Counted from the first letter of the stretch, positions 1 to 5,582 are shown. The stretch is 5,582 nucleotides of DNA from Zavarzinia sp. (GCA_028694545.1 JAQVKV010000214.1:1-5582); one strand, 5' to 3'. Notes: generated by a model not told the origin, from the letters alone. Numbers and translations: made by a program.

Positions 1-816
1 GAAGGTCTGGCGCGGGCCCGCGACATGGGCCTGAAGACGACGGCCGAAGGGGTCGACGGGCTGCTGCCCCATGTCGTCGCGGACGAGATCCAGATCGCCT
101 TCGACGCGACCTCGGCCTATGTCCATGCCGAGAACAGCCGCAAGCTGAACGAACTCGGCGTCATGATGATCGACCTGACGCCGGCCGCCATCGGCCCCCT
201 GTGCGTGCCGCCGGTGAACCTGAAGAAATACACCGACCAGCAGGTCATGAACGTCAACATGATCTCCTGCGCCGGGCAGGCGACCATCCCGATCGTCCAC
301 GCGGTCTCGTCCGTCCAGTCGGTCCGCTATGCCGAGATCGTGGCCAGCCTCGCCTCCAAGTCGGTCGGCCCGGGCACCCGCGCCAATCTCGACGAATTCA
401 CCTATACGACCTCGAACGCGATCGAAGTGGTGGGCGGCGCCCGCAAGGGCAAGGCGCTCGCCATCATCAATCCGGCGGAACCGCCGATGATCATGCGCAA
501 CACGATCTTCTGCCTGACCGACGAGGCGCCGGACCAGGACGCCATCACCCGTTCGGTGCTGAAGATGATCGGCGAGGTCCAGCGCTATGTCCCCGGTTAC
601 AGGCTGGTGAACGGCCCGGCCTTCGAGGGCAACAAGGTCTCGGTCTTCATGGAGGTCGCGGGGCTCGGCGACTATCTGCCGACCTATGCCGGCAATCTCG
701 ACATCATGACCGCCGCCGCGACCAGGACCGCCGAAATGTTCGCCGAGGAAATCCTGGCCGGTTCCCTGAAGCTCGTGCCCACCAAGGGCCCCAAGGTCAC
801 GGAGGCCGCCCAATGA
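1..816 (+). CDS. Acetaldehyde dehydrogenase (acylating), DmpF/MhpF/HsaG type, 5'-truncated by window edge
   Basis: This enzyme oxidises acetaldehyde (or propanal in some pathways) with NAD+ and CoA to the acyl-CoA, as the last step of meta-cleavage catabolism. The open frame runs from base 1 with no start, so the gene begins upstream; 271 residues are visible. The catalytic Cys is in the motif [11 protein letters not shown], codon 90 of the fragment (268-270). In DmpF this is Cys132 of about 312 residues, so roughly 42 N-terminal residues, including the Rossmann glycine loop, are missing. The conserved NLDEFTYTT segment and the family C-terminus are present. The internal ATG at 25 is not the true start, because homology continues across it. 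The stop overlaps the aldolase start by 4 bases (ATGA), as expected for the two subunits of a channelling aldolase-dehydrogenase complex. Family assignment is firm; the exact pathway (phenol, phenylpropionate, steroid) is not decidable here. Confidence 0.95.
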   Translation, partial: EGLARARDMGLKTTAEGVDGLLPHVVADEIQIAFDATSAYVHAENSRKLNELGVMMIDLTPAAIGPLCVPPVNLKKYTDQQVMNVNMISCAGQATIPIVHAVSSVQSVRYAEIVASLASKSVGPGTRANLDEFTYTTSNAIEVVGGARKGKALAIINPAEPPMIMRNTIFCLTDEAPDQDAITRSVLKMIGEVQRYVPGYRLVNGPAFEGNKVSVFMEVAGLGDYLPTYAGNLDIMTAAATRTAEMFAEEILAGSLKLVPTKGPKVTEAAQ

Positions 817-1871
817 ATACGTCCCTGAAGGGCCGCAAGGTCATCCTGCACGACATGTGCCTGCGTGACGGCATGCATGCCAAGCGCGAGCAGATCACGA
901 TCGACGAGATGGTGAAGCTGGCGACCGCCCTGGACAAGGCCGGCATGCCCTATCTCCAGGTCACCCATGGCGCCGGTCTCGGCGGCAATTCCCTGCAGCA
1001 TGGCTTCGCCATCGCCAGCAACGAGGAATATATCTCGGCCGTCGCCGCGAAGATGACACAGGCCAAGGTCTCGGTCCTGCTCATCCCGGGCCTCGGCACC
1101 ATGAAGGAGCTGCATTCGGCTTATGACGCCGGTGCCCGATCGGTCCATGTCGCCACCCATTGCACCGAGGCGGACACCTCGCCCCAGCACATCGCCTATG
1201 CCCGCAAGCTCGGCATGGACACGACGGGCTTCCTCATGATGGCCCATCTGAACGATCCGATCGGCATCGCCGCCCAGGGCAAGCTGATGGAATCCTATGG
1301 CGCCCATACGGTCTATGTCACGGATTCGGCCGGCTTCATGCTGCCCGAGGACGTGAAGGCCCGCGTCGGCGCGCTACGCGAGGTGCTGCGGCCCGAGACC
1401 GAGATCGGCTTCCACGGCCACCACAATCTCGGCATGGGCATCGCCAATTCGATCGCCGCGATCGAGGCGGGCGCCAGCCGGATCGACGGTTCGGTCGGCG
1501 GGCTGGGCGCCGGGGCCGGCAATACGCCGCTCGAAGTCTTCGCCGCCGTCTGCGAGCGCATGGGCATCGAGACCGGCGTCGACCTCTTCGCCCTGATGGA
1601 TGTCGCCGAGGATATCGTGCTGCCCATGATGGACCACATGGTCCGGGTGGACCGGGAATCCCTGACGCTCGGCTTCGCCGGAGTCTATTCGACCTTCCTG
1701 CTGCATGCGAAGCACGCGGCCCGCGAGTTCGGCGTGCCGGCGCGCGACATCCTGATCGAGCTTGGCCGCAAGAAGATGATCGGCGGCCAGGAAGACATGA
1801 TCCAGGACACCGCCATGACCATGGCCAAGGAGCGCGGCCTGCTGCGCGACGTGGCGCTGGCGGGCGAATAA
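813..1871 (+). CDS. 4-hydroxy-2-oxovalerate aldolase, DmpG/MhpE/HsaF type
   Basis: This is a divalent-metal-dependent class II pyruvate aldolase that cleaves 4-hydroxy-2-oxoacids to pyruvate and an aldehyde, which it passes through a tunnel to the partner dehydrogenase. The protein is 352 residues against about 345 for DmpG. The N-terminal TIM-barrel motif [16 protein letters not shown] carries Arg18, Asp19 and His22, matching the catalytic Arg, metal-ligand Asp and catalytic His of the family. [14 protein letters not shown] supplies metal ligands His201 and His203. Tyr292 in [14 protein letters not shown] matches the conserved C-terminal-domain Tyr. [13 protein letters not shown] is also a family signature. 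ATG at 813 is chosen because homology begins right after it and GGAGG (801-805) sits 7 bases upstream; the frame is open further upstream but has no family similarity there. The gene overlaps the dehydrogenase stop by 4 bases, suggesting translational coupling. All expected active-site residues are intact. Confidence 0.96.
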   Translation: MNTSLKGRKVILHDMCLRDGMHAKREQITIDEMVKLATALDKAGMPYLQVTHGAGLGGNSLQHGFAIASNEEYISAVAAKMTQAKVSVLLIPGLGTMKELHSAYDAGARSVHVATHCTEADTSPQHIAYARKLGMDTTGFLMMAHLNDPIGIAAQGKLMESYGAHTVYVTDSAGFMLPEDVKARVGALREVLRPETEIGFHGHHNLGMGIANSIAAIEAGASRIDGSVGGLGAGAGNTPLEVFAAVCERMGIETGVDLFALMDVAEDIVLPMMDHMVRVDRESLTLGFAGVYSTFLLHAKHAAREFGVPARDILIELGRKKMIGGQEDMIQDTAMTMAKERGLLRDVALAGE

Positions 1872-1875
1872 GCCC

Positions 1876-2625
1876 ATGGCGGAGATTGCCGTCGTCGTCG
1901 GCGCGACCGGCGCCTTCGGCACCGCCATCACCCGCCGGCTCGCGGCGCACGGCCTTCGGGTCGTCGCCGTCGGCCGGGGCGGGAGCACGCTTTCGGCACT
2001 GGCGGCGGAGACGCCCGGCGTCATTCCCTGTACCGCCGACATCGCCTCGGACGACGCGGTGGCGCGGATCGCCGCCGCCCTGCCCGAGGGCGTCGTGCGC
2101 ATCGCCGTGCATGGTCCTGGGCTCGACGCGCCGGGCGGGATCGACACGATCGAGACCGCCGCCCTGACGGCAGCGGTGAACGTGAAGGCGGGTGGCATGC
2201 TGCGCCTTGCCCGCGCGGTCGATGCGCGCCTCGCCCCGAATTCCCGCCTCGTCGCCATCGCCGGCCACTACGGGCTGGAACCCGTGCCTTACGCCACCGC
2301 TCCCGGCGTCGCCAATGCGGCGCTGATCAACCTGTGCCGCCAGCTCGGCCTCGCACTCGGCGCCCGGGGCGTGACGGCGCATGCGATCGCGCCGGGCCCC
2401 GCCGACACGGAACGCCTGTGGCGCATCGCGGAGAGGCGCGCGGGGCAGGACGGCAGGACGGCGGCCGATGTCATCGACGCGATGAAGGCACAATCGCCCA
2501 TCGGCGCCCTGACCACGCCGGACCAGGTGGCCTGGGCGGTTTCGCTGCTGCTGGCGCCGGAAGCGGCGGTCATGACCGGCAGCACCCTGATGCTGGATGC
2601 CGGGCGGCGCCACGGCCTGCCCTGA
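1876..2625 (+). CDS. SDR-fold protein (short-chain dehydrogenase/reductase family) with a degenerate catalytic site
   Basis: The 249-residue protein has the length and layout of a classical SDR: a beta-alpha nucleotide-binding start (IAVVVGATGAFGTAI, Gly9/Gly12/Gly15), Asp55 in the usual adenine-contact region, the helix-4 Asn (Asn102 in VNVKAGG), and the C-terminal segment HAIAPGPADTE with LMLDAGRRHGLP at the end. The catalytic region is abnormal. Aligned on ANAALINLCRQLGLAL against the usual SKAALxxLTRALALEL, the catalytic Ser is Gly130, the Tyr is Pro143 and the Lys is Asn147. The NNAG motif reads VHGPG (78-82). If Tyr139 is used instead, the Lys position is Pro143. NAD(P) binding is plausible, but normal Tyr/Lys hydride-transfer chemistry is not. 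The gene starts 4 bases after the aldolase stop with only a weak Shine-Dalgarno sequence, so translation is probably coupled. Its role in the pathway is unknown; an ordinary dehydrogenase label would be unsafe. Confidence 0.85.
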   Translation: MAEIAVVVGATGAFGTAITRRLAAHGLRVVAVGRGGSTLSALAAETPGVIPCTADIASDDAVARIAAALPEGVVRIAVHGPGLDAPGGIDTIETAALTAAVNVKAGGMLRLARAVDARLAPNSRLVAIAGHYGLEPVPYATAPGVANAALINLCRQLGLALGARGVTAHAIAPGPADTERLWRIAERRAGQDGRTAADVIDAMKAQSPIGALTTPDQVAWAVSLLLAPEAAVMTGSTLMLDAGRRHGLP

Positions 2626-2654
2626 TCCGGCCCCGACAACGACAAGAACCCCGC

Positions 2655-2660
2655 GGGAGG
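2655..2660 (+). promoter_or_regulatory. Ribosome binding site deciding a GTG start
   Basis: GGGAGG lies 5 bases before GTG at 2666. It fixes the tautomerase start so that Pro follows the initiator Met directly, which the family requires. The frame stays open further upstream, so without this site and the Pro rule the gene would be called too long. Confidence 0.8.
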
Positions 2661-2665
2661 ACGCC

Positions 2666-3088
2666 GTGCCCATCATCCATTTCCACCTCGCCGAGGGGCG
2701 CACCTCCCCCGAACAGCGCCGGCAATTGCTGGAACAGGCTTCGCGCCTCTATGCCGAAGTGCTGGCCTGCCCGATGGACCGGGTGCGCGCCTTCATCCAG
2801 ACCTTCCCGCTGGACCAATGCGCCGTCGCCGGCACCCTGCTGGCCGATGGCGCGCCGGAAGCGCCCTATTTCGAGTTTCTGGTGCTGGAGGGACGCCCGC
2901 TCGACCAGCGCCAGCGCCTGCTGACCGGCTTCACCGATCTCGTCGCTACCATCCTCGGCGTCGAACGGGGCTTGATCCGGGGCCATTGCAAGCGGGTACG
3001 GCCGGATGAATGGTGCATCGGCGGCCGCATGGCCGACGACCTGCGCCGAGCCGACATCGCCGCCTTCAACGCAAGGGAGAGTGCGTGA
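2666..3088 (+). CDS. Fused (tandem) 4-oxalocrotonate tautomerase-like protein
   Basis: Tautomerase-superfamily enzymes use an N-terminal Pro as general base, for example to convert 2-hydroxymuconate to its keto form in meta-cleavage pathways. The GTG start gives a mature N-terminus PIIHFHLAEGR, close to the 4-OT start pattern PIxxxxxxEGR. At 140 residues it is about twice the usual 62. It reads as two homologous halves: residues 2-56 (Pro2, Arg12, Arg41, ending DQCAVAG) and 67-120 (Pro67, Arg77, Arg105, ending DEWCIGG). Pro1, Arg11 and Arg39 of 4-OT thus have counterparts in both halves. The aromatic residue matching Phe50 is Cys52 in half one and Trp116 in half two. Only Pro2 can be a free N-terminal amine. 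About 20 C-terminal residues lie outside the repeat. The gene follows the SDR by 40 bases and overlaps the ferredoxin start by one base. The substrate is not known; cis-CaaD-like or MSAD-like relatives are alternatives. Confidence 0.85.
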   Translation: MPIIHFHLAEGRTSPEQRRQLLEQASRLYAEVLACPMDRVRAFIQTFPLDQCAVAGTLLADGAPEAPYFEFLVLEGRPLDQRQRLLTGFTDLVATILGVERGLIRGHCKRVRPDEWCIGGRMADDLRRADIAAFNARESA

Positions 3089-3402
3089 TGTCGAAGCACA
3101 GGATCGCCATCCCGGAAACCGGAGAAGACTTCCTCTGCGACGAACATCAATCGGTGCTCGAAGGCATGGTGCGCCTTGGCCGGCGCGGCATTCCCGCCGG
3201 CTGCCGGGGCGGCGGCTGCGGCATCTGCAAGATCGAGGTGGTGGATGGCAACTACAAGCCCGAGGTCATGAGCCGCCAGCATGTGACCGAGGACGACCAG
3301 CATCACGGCCGGGTGCTCGCCTGCCGCATCCGGCCCCAGGGTGATCTCGTGGTCAGGGTCATCGGCAAGATGAACAAGGCCTGGACCCTGCCCAAGCGGT
3401 AG
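3088..3402 (+). CDS. Plant-type [2Fe-2S] ferredoxin, XylT/DmpQ/NahT-like
   Basis: This is a 104-residue soluble electron carrier. Cys39, Cys44, Cys47 and Cys79 form C-x4-C-x2-C-x31-C, the plant-type [2Fe-2S] ligand pattern. The stretch AGCRGGGCGICKIEV followed by an MSRQHV segment resembles the XylT/DmpQ/NahT ferredoxins of meta-cleavage operons, which re-reduce the oxidised active-site iron of catechol 2,3-dioxygenase. That role is inferred from family and context, because no dioxygenase gene is visible here. ATG at 3088 is chosen: AAGGGAGAG (3073-3081) precedes it at normal spacing, and the tautomerase stop overlaps it (TGATG). The GTG just before, at 3085, is less likely. It is the last gene of the + strand group. 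In dmp-type operons the ferredoxin gene usually comes before the dioxygenase gene, so the position here is rearranged. Supply of electrons to a ring hydroxylase is another possibility. Confidence 0.92.
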   Translation: MSKHRIAIPETGEDFLCDEHQSVLEGMVRLGRRGIPAGCRGGGCGICKIEVVDGNYKPEVMSRQHVTEDDQHHGRVLACRIRPQGDLVVRVIGKMNKAWTLPKR

Positions 3403-3405
3403 GGA

Positions 3406-4026
3406 TCAGAACTCGATGCCCGCCTGCGCCTTGATGCCGGCGCGGAAGGGATGCTTCACCAGCGTCATCTCGGTGACGAGATCGGCAAGTTCGATCAGTT
3501 CGGGCTTCGCGTTGCGCCCGGTCAGGACCACATGGGTCATGGCCGGCTTCTCGTCGCGCAGGAAGGCGAGGACCTCGGCGAGATCGAGATAATCGTAGCG
3601 CAGGGCGATATTGATCTCGTCGAGCAGGACGAGGCGGATCGCCGGATCGCGGATCAGTTCCTTTGCCTTTTCCCAGCCCGCGCGCGCGGCGGCGATGTCG
3701 CGCGCCTTGTCCTGGGTTTCCCAGGTGAAGCCCTCGCCCATGGTGTGGAAACGGCACAGATGAGCAAAATGCGTCTCGATCAGGCGGCGTTCACCGGTGT
3801 CGCGCCCGCCCTTGATGAACTGGACGACGGCGCAGGGCATGTCGTGGGCGATCGCGCGCAGAATCATGCCGAAGCCGGCCGACGACTTGCCCTTGCCGGG
3901 CCCGGTATGGACGATGATCAGGCCTTTTTCACCGTCGCGCTCCGCCACCATGCGGTCGCGCGCGGCCTTGATTCGCGCCATCTTCGCCGCATGCTCCGCC
4001 GCCTCGGCCTTGTCCGTCGCCGTCAT
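3406..4026 (-). CDS. cobO: Corrinoid (cob(I)yrinic acid a,c-diamide) adenosyltransferase CobO
   Basis: CobO/BtuR/CobA enzymes transfer the 5'-deoxyadenosyl group of ATP to the reduced cobalt of corrinoids, in late cobalamin synthesis and in salvage, in the cytoplasm. The 206-residue product has the variant P-loop GPGKGKSS (42-49), QFIKG (69-73), GEGFTWET (97-104), the Walker-B-like LVLLDEIN (132-139), TGRNAKPELIELADLVTEM (169-187) and the C-terminal FRAGIKAQAGIEF, all typical. The charged helical N-terminus is normal for the family. The start is taken as ATG at 4026, with GAGGGG (4030-4035) just upstream; a TTG at 4053 would add nine residues but has a poor binding site and overlaps the putative opposing promoter. 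The stop lies 3 bases from the converging ferredoxin stop. The gene diverges from the riboswitch-led cobalt genes. The riboswitch is on the opposite strand, so it does not control cobO directly. Confidence 0.95.
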   Translation of the reverse strand: MTATDKAEAAEHAAKMARIKAARDRMVAERDGEKGLIIVHTGPGKGKSSAGFGMILRAIAHDMPCAVVQFIKGGRDTGERRLIETHFAHLCRFHTMGEGFTWETQDKARDIAAARAGWEKAKELIRDPAIRLVLLDEINIALRYDYLDLAEVLAFLRDEKPAMTHVVLTGRNAKPELIELADLVTEMTLVKHPFRAGIKAQAGIEF

Positions 4027-4046
4027 CGGCCCCTCGTTCACGATAC

Positions 4047-4075
4047 TTGACAAAATCCCGGCCCCGGCCTCTGTT
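4047..4075 (+). promoter_or_regulatory. Putative sigma70-type promoter of the riboswitch transcript
   Basis: A perfect -35 hexamer TTGACA (4047-4052) is followed, after 17 bases, by TCTGTT (4070-4075), a weak -10 match (3 of 6). Transcription would start near 4082, right where the riboswitch P1 stem begins, which supports the call. The spacing is ideal; the poor -10 is the main doubt. It lies in the cobO 5' leader on the other strand. Confidence 0.5.
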
Positions 4076-4081
4076 GGGGCC

Positions 4082-4257
4082 GCGTCGGTTCCTGTCTATG
4101 ACAGGCGAAGAGGGAATGCGATAGGGGAAACCCAAAGCGCAGCCGCCCCCGCGACCGTGACCGGAGAGGTCGCCCAAGCCACTGGCCGCAAGGCCGGGAA
4201 GGCGGGCGCCCGCTGGAAGAAATTCCTGAATCCGCAAGCCGGGAGACCTGCCAGCGC
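4082..4257 (+). ncRNA. Cobalamin (AdoCbl/B12) riboswitch aptamer
   Basis: The conserved pieces occur in the order and spacing of the cobalamin riboswitch: GGTTCC near the 5' end (4087-4092), GGGAA (4112-4116), GCCGCCCCCGCGACCGTGA (4142-4160, matching the core GCnGCCCCCGCnACnGTnA), GCCACTGG (4178-4185), GGGAAGGC (4196-4203), and the B12 box AAGCCGGGAGACCTGCCA (4236-4253), which fits the consensus at all but about one base. GCGTCGGT (4082-4089) can pair with GCCAGCGC (4250-4257) with one mismatch, giving the closing P1 stem and the limits used here. Binding of adenosyl- or related cobalamin would repress the downstream genes. It is oriented toward the DUF1636 and CobW genes, 111 bases before the first start codon. 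The edges may be off by a few bases, and cobalamin subtype preference cannot be judged by eye. Confidence 0.95.
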
Positions 4258-4368
4258 AAGTTTCTGATCGGGCGGGCGGGGTGTCCGCGACCGGCAGGCG
4301 GGCGCTGTCCACCGCGTTCCTCCTTCGGCGCCTTCCCCCGTCTCGCCCTTGCTGCGCAAGGACCGGGG
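4258..4368 (+). promoter_or_regulatory. Riboswitch leader / expression platform
   Basis: This 111-base G+C-rich segment separates the aptamer from the first gene and shows no convincing coding content. No intrinsic terminator is visible, since no hairpin is followed by a run of T. It ends in a hairpin that overlaps the ribosome binding site, listed separately. GGGCGGGCGGGG (4270-4281) could also pair imperfectly with the C-rich stretch near 4334-4348, possibly as an alternative fold. Control of translation initiation is therefore the likelier mode. Confidence 0.5.
4347..4362 (+). promoter_or_regulatory. Hairpin sequestering the ribosome binding site of the DUF1636 gene
   Basis: CCTTGC (4347-4352), loop TGC (4353-4355) and GCAAGG (4356-4361) form a perfect 6-bp stem. 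The 3' arm holds most of the Shine-Dalgarno AAGGA (4358-4362), which is 6 bases before ATG 4369. Formation of the stem would hide the binding site, as expected for a translational OFF switch. The pairing is seen directly; its link to ligand binding is inferred. Confidence 0.55.
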
Positions 4369-4725
4369 ATGGCCGTAACGCTTCATGTCTGTATCACCTG
4401 CCGTGCCGGAAAGCCGGTGGTCGAGGGCGAGCCCTGCGCGGGCGAACGCCTTCATGCCGCCCTGCAGGGCGTCGCGCCGGAAGGGGTGAGGCTGGCCCCC
4501 GTTTCCTGCCTCTCGGCCTGTTCGCGGGGCTGCGCCGTCGCCCTCGCCGCGCCGGGACGCTGGACCTATGTCTACGGCGGCATCACGCCCGAGAGCGATG
4601 CGGCCGAGGTCGCCGCCGGCGCCGCCCGCTATGCCGGGGCACCGGACGGCATCGTGCCCTGGCGCGAACGCCCCGACCTCTTCCGCCGCAACATCGTCGC
4701 CCGCATTCCCCCGCTGGAGTCCTGA
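4369..4725 (+). CDS. DUF1636 family cysteine-rich, predicted metal-binding protein
   Basis: This 118-residue protein has an N-terminal CITC pair (Cys8, Cys11), Cys23, and a second cluster VSCLSACSRGCAVAL (Cys47, Cys51, Cys55), then WTYVYGGI and a C-terminal region ending in an RIPP segment. The layout matches DUF1636, a small thioredoxin-like-fold family predicted to bind metal or an iron-sulfur cluster, with no established biochemical role that I know of. In alphaproteobacteria it recurs beside cobW and other cobalamin genes, as here. ATG at 4369 has AAGGA 6 bases upstream. The cobW start follows after 3 bases, so the two genes are almost certainly one transcript, regulated by the B12 riboswitch. 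A role in cobalt delivery or in maintaining the chelatase step is inferred from context only. There is no signal peptide or membrane segment, so it is cytoplasmic. Confidence 0.88.
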   Translation: MAVTLHVCITCRAGKPVVEGEPCAGERLHAALQGVAPEGVRLAPVSCLSACSRGCAVALAAPGRWTYVYGGITPESDAAEVAAGAARYAGAPDGIVPWRERPDLFRRNIVARIPPLES

Positions 4726-4728
4726 GCC

Positions 4729-5582
4729 ATGGCCGATCTCGCCAAGGTGCCCGTCACCATCGTCACCGGCTTTCTCGGCGCCGGGAAAACCACCCTCATC
4801 CGCCACCTGATGGCCCATCCGCAGGGCAGGCGCCTGGCCGTCCTCGTCAACGAGTTCGGCACGGTCGGGGTCGACGGCGACCTGCTGAAAGCCTGCGCCG
4901 ACGAGAATTGCCCGGCCGAGAATATCGTCGAGCTGGCGAACGGCTGCATCTGCTGCACCGTCGCCGACGATTTCATCCCGACGATCGAGCAATTGCTGGC
5001 CCTGCCCCGCCGCCCGGACCACATCCTGATCGAGACTTCGGGCCTCGCCCTGCCGAAACCCCTGCTGAAGGCCTTCGACTGGCCGGCGATCCGCAGCCGC
5101 GTGACCATCGACGGTGTCGTCGCCCTGGCCGACGCCGAGGCCCTGGCCGCCGGCCGCTTCGCCCCCGACGGAGCCATGGAGCCAAGCGAGCACGAGACCC
5201 CGCTGTCGGAAGTGTTCGAGGACCAGATCGCCTGCGCCGACCTCGTGCTGCTGACCAAGCCAGACCTTGCCGGCGAGGTGGGCGTCGCCGCCGCGCGCGC
5301 CGTCATCGCGGCGGAGGCGCCCCGGCCCCTGCCGGTGCTGACCCTGGCCGAGGGGGTGATCGACCCGCGCGTGGTGCTGGGCCTCGACGCGGCGGCGGAA
5401 GACGACATCGCCGCCCGGCCGTCCCACCATGACGGGGAAGATAATCACGAGCACGATGATTTCGCCTCGACCGTGGTCGAACTCGGCGAGATCGCCGACC
5501 CGGTCTCCCTGGCCGAGACCATCCGTGGCCTGGCGCGCGATCACGGCATTCTCCGCGTCAAGGGCCATGTCGCCGTGGCGGG
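4729..5582 (+). CDS. cobW: CobW-type G3E GTPase, 3'-truncated by window edge
   Basis: CobW belongs to the COG0523/G3E P-loop GTPases, metallochaperones. CobW is required for aerobic cobalamin synthesis, apparently to supply Co2+ to the CobNST chelatase. The visible 284 residues contain the Walker A GFLGAGKTT (14-22), VNEFG (40-44), the family metal site NGCICC with Cys73, Cys75 and Cys76, the ILIETSGLALPKP segment (99-111), and TKPD (176-179) as the base-specificity motif. A His/Asp-rich linker HHDGEDNHEHDD (233-244) precedes the start of the C-terminal CobW_C domain, of which only the first part is present. ATG at 4729 follows GGAG (4716-4719) and lies 3 bases after the DUF1636 stop. The frame is open to the last base, so the gene continues outside; the full length of the family is about 340-350 residues. 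Other COG0523 members handle zinc or iron, but the B12 riboswitch and the cobO neighbour favour cobalt. Confidence 0.93.
   Translation, partial: MADLAKVPVTIVTGFLGAGKTTLIRHLMAHPQGRRLAVLVNEFGTVGVDGDLLKACADENCPAENIVELANGCICCTVADDFIPTIEQLLALPRRPDHILIETSGLALPKPLLKAFDWPAIRSRVTIDGVVALADAEALAAGRFAPDGAMEPSEHETPLSEVFEDQIACADLVLLTKPDLAGEVGVAAARAVIAAEAPRPLPVLTLAEGVIDPRVVLGLDAAAEDDIAARPSHHDGEDNHEHDDFASTVVELGEIADPVSLAETIRGLARDHGILRVKGHVAVA

Noticed and set aside
201..812. N-terminal extension of the aldolase frame upstream of 813
   Set aside because: It overlaps the dehydrogenase gene and gives Arg/Gly-rich nonsense protein. The true start at 813 has a good ribosome binding site and matches family length.
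2597..2665. Earlier ATG start at 2597 for the tautomerase
   Set aside because: It lies inside the SDR gene and would bury the catalytic Pro, which must follow the initiator Met.
1336..2703. Open frame of 455 codons on the minus strand under the aldolase and SDR genes
   Set aside because: Arg/Pro/Gly-rich antisense shadow with no recognisable domain; the + strand genes here are certain.
3451..4050. 199-codon + strand open frame opposite cobO
   Set aside because: The minus strand encodes a full CobO with all motifs; the opposite frame is its antisense shadow.
4027..4053. TTG start at 4053 for cobO, adding nine residues
   Set aside because: TTG is rare as a start, the site has only a weak Shine-Dalgarno sequence, and ATG at 4026 has GAGGGG just upstream. 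It cannot be fully excluded.
4270..4348. Possible intrinsic terminator in the riboswitch leader
   Set aside because: Only imperfect G/C pairing is possible and no T run follows, so it is not called as a terminator.
4096..5568. Long open frame of 490 codons on the minus strand opposite the riboswitch, DUF1636 and cobW genes
   Set aside because: It is a shadow of the high-G+C coding strand. Its composition is low-complexity Gly/Arg/Asp, no family motif is seen, and it covers a clear riboswitch and two recognisable genes.

Overview
The window is about two-thirds G+C or more and densely coding. It looks like a piece of a proteobacterial chromosome, most likely an alphaproteobacterium. That placement rests on base composition, on the DUF1636-CobW pair behind a B12 riboswitch, and on the CobO type; it is an inference, not a proof. 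Two unrelated gene groups meet tail to tail near position 3404.

Left part (1-3402, + strand) is the distal end of an aromatic or steroid meta-cleavage operon. It holds the 3' part of an acylating acetaldehyde dehydrogenase (DmpF/MhpF type), the partner 4-hydroxy-2-oxovalerate aldolase (DmpG/MhpE type), an SDR-fold protein that appears to lack the catalytic Ser/Tyr/Lys, a 140-residue tautomerase that reads as two 4-oxalocrotonate-tautomerase units fused head to tail, and a XylT/DmpQ-like plant-type [2Fe-2S] ferredoxin. Gaps are -4, +4, +40 and -1 bases, so the five genes are very probably co-transcribed. The aldolase makes pyruvate plus an aldehyde, which is channelled to the dehydrogenase to give acyl-CoA. 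The tautomerase would act earlier in the pathway, on 2-hydroxymuconate-like enols. The ferredoxin, by family, reactivates an extradiol dioxygenase, which is not in the window. The starting substrate cannot be read from these genes.

Right part (3406-5582) is cobalamin metabolism. cobO (corrinoid adenosyltransferase) is on the minus strand and ends three bases from the ferredoxin gene. Diverging from it is a 342-base non-coding stretch with a sigma70-like promoter, a well-conserved cobalamin riboswitch aptamer (about 4082-4257) and a leader. The leader ends in a hairpin that covers the ribosome binding site of the next gene. The riboswitch precedes a DUF1636 cysteine-rich protein gene and a CobW-type G3E GTPase gene that runs off the right edge. 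This fits B12-repressed expression of cobalt-handling functions for aerobic cobalamin synthesis; a cobN cobaltochelatase gene may follow, but it is outside the window.

No tRNA, rRNA, CRISPR array, insertion sequence or long repeat was seen. The most notable points are the catalytically degenerate SDR, the fused tautomerase, and the likely translational expression platform of the B12 riboswitch. None amounts to a clearly new system.
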